A stretch of 12,284 nt of DNA. It comes from PALSA-607 sp036510735. GTDB lineage: Bacteria; Actinomycetota; Actinomycetes; Acidothermales; Acidothermaceae. The notes under the pieces are model-generated. The model had not been told where the DNA came from and searched no databases. It was given only the letters and a program-made list of their open reading frames with translations. The stretch spans positions 1 to 12,284 of the forward strand of contig DATCDK010000158.1 in assembly GCA_036510735.1 (NCBI GenBank), in the 5' to 3' direction. This document shows positions 6,781 to 12,284 of this stretch, one piece after another. The stretch's first letter is position 1, and the number at the start of each line of letters is the position of its first letter. Made by a program: the position numbers and the translations under genes.

Positions 6781-7776
6781 TCAGGCACTGGTGACCGCTG
6801 TCGGGTCGATCAGGTGAGAGTCGATCAGGTCAGCCCACAGTTCGCTGGGAACGCCCCGTTCGTACCGGGCAACGTTGCTTTCGACTTGCTCGGCAGTGCG
6901 CATGCCTATCGCGACACTCGAGACGGCCGGGTGTAGCAGGGGAAAAGCGATAGCCGCGTCGGGAAGTGTCGTCCCATGTCGCTCACACACGGCGGCGATT
7001 TGCCGCGCGCGAGCAATCAGGTCGGCCGGGGCTTGTCCATAGTCATACTTCGCATCGGCCGTGGGCCACGCGACGCTGAGCAGGCCGGAGTTGAAAACAC
7101 CGACCGCAACAATGCCCGCACCCGCCGCCAAGGCAGGGTCCAGCACCGTCCGCAGGCCGCCCTGCTCGAGCAACGTGTATCTGCCCGCAAGCATCACGAC
7201 ATCGATCAGACCATCGCGCAAGAGTTCTGCCAGTTCCTCGACAGCATTCGTACCAACTCCGATGGCACGCACGACGCCCTGCGAGCGAAGATGGGCGAGC
7301 GCCTCGAGTGCTTCTCGCGCAGCACCTTCTCGGAACTGATCTGGATCGTGGGCATAGACGATCTCCACATGGTCGGTTCCCAAGCGCCGCAGCGAGTCGT
7401 TGAGCGAGCGCCGCACGCCATCACGGGTGAAGTCCCATACTCGTCGTAGATCCCCTGGAACCTCGAAGCCGTCGGTATCCGTCGGCGTCGGATGCGGATT
7501 GCGTTCCAGCAGCCGGCCCACCTTCGTCGAGATGATGTATTCATCGCGTGGATAGGCGGCCAAGGCGCGTCCGAGCCGATGCTCTGACAGGCCGAGTCCG
7601 TAGTGTGGCGCGGTATCGAAGTAGCGCATCCCGCATTCCCACGCCCGCGCGACTGCTCCCGCCGCCTCCTCGTCCGATGTGACTCGATACAGATTGCCGA
7701 GACTGGCCGCTCCAAAAGCGATTTCGGTCAGCCGAAGGCCTGTCGAGCGAAGAGGCCGCGTCGGAAGTTGTGTCAT
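6781..7776 (-). CDS. Aldo/keto reductase, D-threo-aldose (L-fucose/L-galactose-type) 1-dehydrogenase-like
   Basis: A 331-aa cytoplasmic NAD(P)-dependent oxidoreductase with the AKR barrel. It probably oxidises an aldose at C1 to the aldonolactone. The catalytic tetrad is visible: Asp54 and Tyr59 (FDTAPHYG), Lys85 (STKVGRLL) and His143 (VYAHDPDQ). The N-terminus RSTGLRLTEIAFGAASLGNLY and the segment FNSGLLS (about residue 220-240) fit the bacterial pyridoxal/aldose dehydrogenase branch that includes L-fucose dehydrogenases of fucose clusters. The start ATG overlaps the stop of the lactonase gene by ATGA (7773-7776), so it is the third, translationally coupled gene of the - operon: mutarotase, lactonase, dehydrogenase. 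That grouping is the strongest argument for an aldose dehydrogenase rather than a general reductase. Sugar specificity cannot be read from the sequence. Confidence 0.88.
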   Translation of the reverse strand: MTQLPTRPLRSTGLRLTEIAFGAASLGNLYRVTSDEEAAGAVARAWECGMRYFDTAPHYGLGLSEHRLGRALAAYPRDEYIISTKVGRLLERNPHPTPTDTDGFEVPGDLRRVWDFTRDGVRRSLNDSLRRLGTDHVEIVYAHDPDQFREGAAREALEALAHLRSQGVVRAIGVGTNAVEELAELLRDGLIDVVMLAGRYTLLEQGGLRTVLDPALAAGAGIVAVGVFNSGLLSVAWPTADAKYDYGQAPADLIARARQIAAVCERHGTTLPDAAIAFPLLHPAVSSVAIGMRTAEQVESNVARYERGVPSELWADLIDSHLIDPTAVTSA

Positions 7777-8633
7777 CCGAGCCCGTACACGGCGCTCGCG
7801 CTCTCAGCATCAATCAGCGCCTGCTCCTCTGGCGTGAGAGCGTCAGTGAGCTGCAGGTACGCGGTCTTCCACGGCCGATAACCACCCGCGAGCTCTGCCA
7901 ATGGCCAGTCAGACCCGAACATCAGCCGACTCGGCCCGAACGTCTCGATGGCGTGGTCAACGACGGGTCGCAGACGGTCCACTGACCAGTGCTGCCAATC
8001 GTCCTTTGTAATCAAGCCGGAGACTTTGGCGAAAACGTTCTCGCACGTTGCAAGCGCGGCAAGGTCAGCCGACCATTGCGCCAGACTCGAACTGGCGATC
8101 GGCGGATTCCCCAAGTGATCGAGAACGAACGTCGCTGACTCGATCGATTGCGTCAACGTCTTGACCAAGGGTAGCTGCCACGGTTCCACGACGACATCGA
8201 ACGGCAGGCCCGTGCTTGCCAGGGACGTAAGGCCACGTACGACATGAGCGCGGCCCAGCCAGTCGGAGTCCGCCTCCATTGTGACGACATGCCGGACGCC
8301 GACCAGATGCTCACCGCCGGGCGCGGCGCGCAAGGCATCGAGTTGAGCCGAGACATCTGCATGGAGGTCGACCCAGCCCACCACGCCGAGGATCATCGGT
8401 ACCGAGCGGGCGGCGTCGAGTAGGTCTAGCGTCTCGCTGAACTTGTTGACGCACTGAACGATCACGCACCCGTCGACCCCGCTTGCACGCAACTCGCCGA
8501 CGGCAGCCTCGGGTCCGAAGTCGCGGTCGATCGCCGACATCGTCGCGGGATCAATCCAATTCTGGGGGTTCCGCGCGCGCTCCCATATGTGTAGGTGGGA
8601 ATCGATGAGATGTCGTGTCACGTCAGATGCCAT
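7773..8633 (-). CDS. Amidohydrolase family 2 (COG3618) sugar lactonase, fuconolactonase-like
   Basis: A metal-dependent TIM-barrel hydrolase of 286 aa, likely opening an aldono-lactone to the aldonate in the cytoplasm. The amidohydrolase signatures are IDSHLHIWE (His13 and His15 as metal ligands), VLDHLGNPP (His173) and MFGSDWPL (Asp242). Family members next to fucose or rhamnose genes are known L-fucono- or L-rhamnono-lactonases. I choose ATG 8633 because GGGAG stands just upstream and the first strand begins a few residues in; the frame stays open upstream to 8717, inside the mutarotase gene. GTG 8621 is a possible alternative. The 5' end overlaps the mutarotase by 16 nt, and the 3' end overlaps the dehydrogenase start (ATGA). 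The product is thus placed between anomer conversion, C1 oxidation and dehydration. Confidence 0.88.
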   Translation of the reverse strand: MASDVTRHLIDSHLHIWERARNPQNWIDPATMSAIDRDFGPEAAVGELRASGVDGCVIVQCVNKFSETLDLLDAARSVPMILGVVGWVDLHADVSAQLDALRAAPGGEHLVGVRHVVTMEADSDWLGRAHVVRGLTSLASTGLPFDVVVEPWQLPLVKTLTQSIESATFVLDHLGNPPIASSSLAQWSADLAALATCENVFAKVSGLITKDDWQHWSVDRLRPVVDHAIETFGPSRLMFGSDWPLAELAGGYRPWKTAYLQLTDALTPEEQALIDAESASAVYGLG

Positions 8634-8947
8634 ATCTCCCGCAGGGCACGCCAACGTACGCCCTCCTGCGCGTCGCGTCCGAACGGCGTCTGGCAGGGGT
8701 CGGTGTGTGTCCACCATTCGCGCGTGACCGGGTCATGCCCGACAAGCTCCAGGTCGCGCGCGTGATCGGCTCCGACGTACTCGTAGTACGCGAACAACGT
8801 CTCTTCGATGATGAAGATCGTGTAGTTCGTGATGTTGCAGGCGCGCAGCGTTTCCTCGACTTGAGGCCACACAGCGGAGTGGAGTTGCAAGTACTCGTCG
8901 CGTAGCTCCGGCACGACATTGACTACAAACGCATGCCGCTGCACCAT
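8618..8947 (-). CDS. L-rhamnose/L-fucose mutarotase-type protein (RhaM/RhaU fold)
   Basis: A small cytoplasmic protein of the ferredoxin-like mutarotase family that interconverts alpha and beta anomers of the free sugar, feeding the correct anomer to the dehydrogenase. Numbering from ATG 8947 (109 aa, close to the about 104 aa of RhaM), the first strand is QRHAFVVNVVP. Then come EYLQLHSAVWPQV, with the active-site His23 and a neighbouring Tyr19, NITNYTIFI (38-46), LFAYYEYVG (51-59) and the WW pair at 78-79. The frame opens at ATG 8968, but the later ATG aligns better with the family N-terminus and moves the palindrome at 8969-8979 into the leader/promoter. Neither start has a good Shine-Dalgarno. 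It is the first gene of the - operon and is divergent from the + unit on the right. The family acts on L-rhamnose or L-fucose; L-galactose and D-arabinose share the relevant stereochemistry with L-fucose. Confidence 0.85.
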   Translation of the reverse strand: MVQRHAFVVNVVPELRDEYLQLHSAVWPQVEETLRACNITNYTIFIIEETLFAYYEYVGADHARDLELVGHDPVTREWWTHTDPCQTPFGRDAQEGVRWRALREIWHLT

Positions 8948-8968
8948 CACGAGACCGGAGTAGATCAT

Positions 8969-8979
8969 ACGTGTGACGT
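8969..8979. promoter_or_regulatory. Candidate GntR operator, ACGT-GTG-ACGT
   Basis: An 11-bp inverted repeat in the divergent region between the mutarotase operon and the + unit. It matches the palindrome at 3746-3756 at 9 of 11 positions, with the two changes symmetric. Its core, GT-GTG-AC, fits the known GT-N(x)-AC style of FadR-subfamily operators. If the mutarotase starts at ATG 8947, the site lies 21 bp upstream of it. Function is inferred. Confidence 0.5.
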
Positions 8980-9039
8980 TTCAGCAAGGACACGGTAGCC
9001 TACGAAGCCGAACCGATACAAAACCTGCATGGAGGCACG

Positions 9040-9191
9040 GTGCTGACCGTCACGTACCAGGGAAATCGCACCATCGCACTGCAGGCTTCGCGGGCAGTGC
9101 CGCGGTGCTTACTCAGATCGTCGACGCGCACCGCGCAGCGAAGGACGCTTTCGTGGCTTACACGCCAGCTGCCTCCGACGGCACGTCCTGA
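9040..9191 (+). pseudogene. Remnant of a dehydrogenase-like gene (internally deleted, frame-shifted)
   Basis: GGAGG at 9031-9035 precedes GTG 9040, and the first codons read MLTVTYQGNRTIALQ. This resembles the N-terminal strand of zinc-type medium-chain alcohol/sugar dehydrogenases. After about 20 codons the frame becomes arbitrary and runs to TAG 9205-9207. In another frame, codons from about 9090 to the TGA at 9189-9191 give a plausible protein C-terminus (VLTQIVDAHRAAKDAFVAY). That TGA overlaps the start of the next aldo/keto reductase as TGATG, the geometry of a real upstream gene. The simplest reading is a gene whose whole middle, roughly 900 bp for a typical family member, was deleted, leaving both ends. 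The C-terminal piece is not one I recognise, so it could come from a different gene. A short functional leader peptide is the alternative. Confidence 0.5.
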
Positions 9192-10174
9192 TGGCGTCCG
9201 CGACTAGCGGTGCCGGCCCACGGCGCCTATTGGGAGCCACGGGTCTTGCCGTAACCCGGATCTGCATCGGCACCAGTCCGTTAGCGAGCATGCAGCAGCT
9301 CTACGGCTACGAGGTGAGCGAGTCACTCGCGGTGGAGACGGTCGAGGCGGTCTTCGCGAGCTCGATCAACTTCATTGATACTTCTAACGGCTACGGAACT
9401 GATGGAGCCGCGGAACGCCGGATTGGTCTCGCTGTTCGCCAACACGGCGGTCTACCGGCTGGCACCGTGCTTGGGACGAAGGTCGATCCCGACCCCTGGA
9501 CCGGTGACTTCTCTGGTGGGCGGGTGCGCGTCTCGTTTGAGGAAAGCATGGAACGCCTCGGCCTCGACCACATCCAGTTGCTTCACCTGCACGACCCTGA
9601 ACGAATCTCCTTCGACGAAGCCACCGCACCGGGTGGTCCCGTCGACACCCTCGTCGACTTCAAGAGGCAGGGTCTCGTCGATCACCTCGGCGTAGCTGGC
9701 GGTCCCGTCGGATTGCTGCAGAGCTACCTGGACACTGGCGTGTTCGACGTGATCCTGACGCACAACCGCTACTCGCTGCTCGACCAGTCCGCCGAAGGGC
9801 TGTTCATGGCGGCGCACCAGCGCGGTCTCGGCGTACTGAACGCTGCGCCGTACGGCGGCGGAATGCTCGCAAAGGGGCCGGACGTGCAGGCCAAGTATGC
9901 GTACGGCCAACGAAGCGACGCGATCGGCGCCGCAGCAGCAGCCATGAAGTCGGCTTGCGGAGCCGCCGGCGTGCCCCTCGCGGCCGCCGCCCTGCAGTTC
10001 TCACTGCGCGCGCCGTTCATCGACTCGACCGTGGTCGGAGTGTCATCACCGGAGCGGATCCGGCAGACCATCGACCTTTCGAATGTGCCGATACCGGAGT
10101 CGCTGTGGGCGGAGCTAGAGGCGTTGCGTCCCGATGCGCAACTGTGGCTGGATCCTGCCGGCACGGGTCGCTGA
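9191..10174 (+). CDS. Second aldo/keto reductase, aldose 1-dehydrogenase-like
   Basis: A 327-aa AKR-barrel oxidoreductase, broadly similar in layout to the one at 6781-7776 but clearly diverged from it. The tetrad is Asp63 and Tyr68 (FIDTSNGYG), Lys97 (LGTKVDP) and His134 (LLHLHDPE). LLGATGLAVTRICIGTSPL forms the N-terminal cap and first strand. LNAAPYGGGMLAKGP and TVVGVSSPERIRQT mark the cofactor side. This sequence pattern is typical of the fucose/pyridoxal dehydrogenase branch of AKRs. No Shine-Dalgarno precedes ATG 9191; the start overlaps the TGA of the decayed upstream gene, so its translation was probably once coupled and may now be weaker. A GH42 gene follows on the same strand after 222 bp. 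It may act on a different anomer or epimer, or on the sugar freed by the glycosidase; this is not decidable here. Confidence 0.85.
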   Translation: MASATSGAGPRRLLGATGLAVTRICIGTSPLASMQQLYGYEVSESLAVETVEAVFASSINFIDTSNGYGTDGAAERRIGLAVRQHGGLPAGTVLGTKVDPDPWTGDFSGGRVRVSFEESMERLGLDHIQLLHLHDPERISFDEATAPGGPVDTLVDFKRQGLVDHLGVAGGPVGLLQSYLDTGVFDVILTHNRYSLLDQSAEGLFMAAHQRGLGVLNAAPYGGGMLAKGPDVQAKYAYGQRSDAIGAAAAAMKSACGAAGVPLAAAALQFSLRAPFIDSTVVGVSSPERIRQTIDLSNVPIPESLWAELEALRPDAQLWLDPAGTGR

Positions 10175-10396
10175 GGCGATCGCGGCACAGGTCATTGTCC
10201 TGGGCTCCGGTCGTGCGGGTGTTCGGTGAGGTTAAGGTTCTCGACCTAGTCGCGGACCGGCATGGAACGGCCCTCCAGCGCGTACGCCCAGTGGCCGGTC
10301 TTCTCGTTCTAGTACCTGAGTTGCTGAAAAGACACCAGGATTTTCACCCGCTCGCAAGCCGCAGTTCACCCACACGCACTGAGGAGACCCGACGTC
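10175..10396. other. Intergenic region upstream of the GH42 gene
   Basis: This 222-bp gap between the second aldo/keto reductase and the galactosidase is long compared with the other same-strand gaps of the locus. It holds the - strand remnant at 10246-10347 and ends with the galactosidase ribosome binding site GAGGAG (10381-10386). No copy of the ACRT-GTG-AYGT palindrome and no clear promoter was found, so I cannot tell whether the galactosidase is transcribed from here or reads through from upstream. Confidence 0.4.
10246..10347 (-). pseudogene. Short unidentified coding-like remnant with internal TAG, - strand
   Basis: In the 222-bp gap between two + strand genes, the - strand frame from GTG 10347 reads VKILVSFQQLRY, hits TAG (10309-10311), then continues NEKTGHWAYALEGR and on to a TAG at 10246-10248. 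The amino-acid make-up on both sides of the internal stop looks like a single real protein segment rather than random GC-rich translation. I do not recognise the family. It may be the tail of a lost gene or of a mobile element. The opposite strand also has an open frame here, but it reads like a mirror image. Low confidence that it was ever expressed in this place. Confidence 0.3.
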
Positions 10397-12284
10397 ATGT
10401 ACAACAAGCCGACGCGTGTGCGGTTCGGTGCCGCCTACTACCACGAATACCAGCCGGTTGATCGGCTGAAGACAGACCTCGACCTGATGGCGGAAGCTTC
10501 GTTCTCGGTGATCAGGGTGGGGGAGTCCGTCTGGTCCACGTGGGAGCCTCAGAACGGGACGTTCAATCTTGGGTGGCTGCTGCCGGTGCTTGACGGCGCG
10601 CATGAGCGTCGTATTGGGGTAGTCCTTGGAACTCCGACCTACGCGGTGCCACCGTGGCTCGCCCGGATCTATCCAGAGATCGCGGGAGAGCGAGCCACCC
10701 GTCAGCGGATCAGTTGGGGCTCCAGGCAGGAAGTCGACTTCACCCACCCGGCATTCCGCTTCCACGCCGAGCGTGTGGTGCGCGAGATCCTCGCGCGTTA
10801 TGCAGCACACCCCGGCGTGATTGGCGTTCAGGTCGACAACGAGCCCGGAAACGAGCTGCTGCACAACCATGGTGTATTCCAACGCTTTATCGATTGGCTT
10901 CGGGAGCGCTACGGCGATGTCGAGAGCCTGAATCAGGCGTGGGGCCTCGTCTACTGGTCGCACCGATTGTCCACATGGGCGGATCTGTGGACCCCTGACG
11001 GAAACGCACAACCTCAGTACGATCTCGCTTGGCGCCAGTTCCAAGCCGAGCAGACCACCGAGTTCATCGCGTGGCAAGCTGGCGTTGCCCGCGAGTACGT
11101 ATCCGCGGACCAGTTCGTGACCACCTGCATGGCCTACGACGTGCCGGCATTCGACGACCGGACCATGGCAGCGAGCCTCGACGTGGCCGCGGGCAACGCC
11201 TACTACACGATGCAAGACGGCCTCGCACTACCCGACTCCACTCATATAGAGCAGAACTGGAGGAGTTCCGGAACGTGGTCGCTTTACCTAAGCGCCGACC
11301 GCATGTACTCGTCGAAGCGGGCCCCCTTTCTCGTTACCGAGACGAACGCTCAGTCCATCGCGCGCTCGTGGGACAACCGCCCGGCGTACGACGGCCAGTG
11401 GCGGCAGGCAGCGTGGGCTCTCGTATCCCGCGGCGCCGAAATGATCGAGTACTGGCACTGGCACACTCTGCACTTTGGGGCTGAGACCTACTGGGGTGGT
11501 GTTCTTCCCCACAGCGGCCGGCCCGGACGGGTGTATCGCGCGATCGCAGAGCTCGGCAGCGAGTTCGAGCGCGCTGGTGACGCGGTCACCGGCCTGGTTC
11601 CGGACGCGGACGTGACCTTCGTCTACTCTGCTCCCAGCCGGTGGGCGCTCCAGGCGCAACCACCGCTTGCAACCGACAACGGTTCGCCCGACCGACGTGC
11701 CTACCAGGGTCTTTTCGACCCCCTCTATCGCGGTGCCTTTGATGCCAAGCTGCAGGCGCGCATCGTTCACGCCGAGCATTTGTTCACGCCCGACAGCTCG
11801 CCGCAAAGTGCAGCGGTAGAGCATCCCAATCTCGTAGTACCCGGCCTTTACGTCACCCGCGACCGGGACCTCGATTGGCTGCTGGAGTATGCGGAGTCGG
11901 GGGGACACTTGATCCTCGGGCCGCGAACCGCGTACGCCGATCACGAAGCGCGGGCACGCGCGGAGGTCGCGCCGGCGCGCCTACATGAGGCGGCGGGCGT
12001 GTGGTACGACGAATACAGCAACATAGGCAACGACATAGCTGTCGTTGCTTGCCCTCAACCGCCCGGCGCGGTGCCAGTTCTGCGTCTTGGCCCGGGAGCA
12101 ATGGCGACACGCTGGGTGGACGGACTTGTGGCGACTACTGCCACCGTGCTGGTGACCTACGAGGATCGCCACTTCCGCAGATGGCCCGCAATCACGACGC
12201 ACACCTGCGGCACGGGCCGTATCACCGTCGTCGGTACGGTCCCCAACACAGCTCTTGCGGAGCATCTACTGCGCTGGATCGACA
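10397..12284 (+). CDS. GH42 beta-galactosidase, 3' end beyond the window
   Basis: A glycoside hydrolase that probably removes terminal beta-linked galactose from oligosaccharides inside the cell; no signal peptide is visible. The frame is open for 629 codons to the window end, so the C-terminus is missing (family members are about 650-700 aa). GAGGAG at 10381-10386 stands 10 nt before ATG 10397. The catalytic barrel (about 8-390) begins FGAAYYHEYQP and has VIRVGESVWSTWEP (38-51). The expected acid/base is Glu149 in QVDNEPGNE, and the nucleophile is Glu315 in LVTETNAQS. EYWHWHTLHFGAETYWGG (351-368) is the conserved late-barrel segment. A second domain of the GH42 trimerisation type follows (about 400 to 610; LLEYAESGGHLILGPR). 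It is the likely source of free sugar for the neighbouring oxidative pathway. Arabinosidase or L-galactosidase-type activity within the family cannot be excluded. Confidence 0.88.
   Translation, partial: MYNKPTRVRFGAAYYHEYQPVDRLKTDLDLMAEASFSVIRVGESVWSTWEPQNGTFNLGWLLPVLDGAHERRIGVVLGTPTYAVPPWLARIYPEIAGERATRQRISWGSRQEVDFTHPAFRFHAERVVREILARYAAHPGVIGVQVDNEPGNELLHNHGVFQRFIDWLRERYGDVESLNQAWGLVYWSHRLSTWADLWTPDGNAQPQYDLAWRQFQAEQTTEFIAWQAGVAREYVSADQFVTTCMAYDVPAFDDRTMAASLDVAAGNAYYTMQDGLALPDSTHIEQNWRSSGTWSLYLSADRMYSSKRAPFLVTETNAQSIARSWDNRPAYDGQWRQAAWALVSRGAEMIEYWHWHTLHFGAETYWGGVLPHSGRPGRVYRAIAELGSEFERAGDAVTGLVPDADVTFVYSAPSRWALQAQPPLATDNGSPDRRAYQGLFDPLYRGAFDAKLQARIVHAEHLFTPDSSPQSAAVEHPNLVVPGLYVTRDRDLDWLLEYAESGGHLILGPRTAYADHEARARAEVAPARLHEAAGVWYDEYSNIGNDIAVVACPQPPGAVPVLRLGPGAMATRWVDGLVATTATVLVTYEDRHFRRWPAITTHTCGTGRITVVGTVPNTALAEHLLRWID

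Noticed and set aside
9955..10461. + strand frame of 168 codons crossing the end of the second aldo/keto reductase and the intergenic gap
   Set aside because: It begins in another frame inside a clear gene, has an Arg/Ser-rich shadow composition, and overlaps the galactosidase start. The intergenic part is the complement of the - strand remnant.
10232..11215. Long - strand open frame (327 codons) antisense to the galactosidase
   Set aside because: It mirrors the GH42 reading frame in GC-rich DNA. Its translation shows no family motif, whereas the + strand has catalytic motifs in order and a good ribosome binding site.

Overview
The window looks like chromosomal DNA from a high-GC Gram-positive bacterium (Actinomycetota). 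The evidence is uniformly GC-rich coding sequence, frequent GTG starts, tightly packed operons with 4-nt start/stop overlaps, and actinobacterial-looking protein families. I cannot name a genus. I see no CRISPR array, tRNA, rRNA or intact insertion sequence.

Left part (77-2620): two genes unrelated to the rest. A polytopic membrane protein with an extracytoplasmic sulfatase/alkaline-phosphatase-fold domain (+) converges on a class I SAM-dependent methyltransferase (-). Their stop codons abut with no gap.

Middle and right part (2869 to the window end): a carbohydrate-acid catabolic locus. A GntR/FadR-type regulator (-) is divergent from a tightly coupled + operon: an enolase-superfamily (mandelate racemase-like) sugar-acid dehydratase, a KDPG/KDPGal-type aldolase and a PfkB-family 2-keto-3-deoxygluconate kinase. 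Converging on it is a translationally coupled - operon: a rhamnose/fucose-type mutarotase, a COG3618 amidohydrolase (sugar lactonase) and an aldo/keto reductase (aldose 1-dehydrogenase type). A hairpin sits exactly between the two convergent operons. Divergent from the mutarotase is a + unit: the remnant of a dehydrogenase-like gene, a second aldo/keto reductase and a GH42 beta-galactosidase that runs off the window.

Together these genes can be read as a complete oxidative, non-Leloir sugar route: glycoside cleavage (GH42), anomer conversion (mutarotase), oxidation at C1 (aldo/keto reductase), lactone opening (amidohydrolase), dehydration (enolase superfamily), phosphorylation (kinase) and cleavage to pyruvate plus a triose phosphate (aldolase). 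The front half resembles bacterial L-fucose pathways, while the back half resembles the De Ley-Doudoroff galactose pathway and needs a sugar that still has its 6-OH. This is an inference from gene families; no transporter is visible in the window.

The two divergent promoter regions share an 11-bp palindrome of the form ACRT-GTG-AYGT, at 3746-3756 and 8969-8979. This is a good candidate operator for the GntR regulator and would tie the operons into one regulon. There are two decayed pieces, one before the second aldo/keto reductase and one, on the - strand, before the GH42 gene. They suggest the right flank of the locus has been rearranged.
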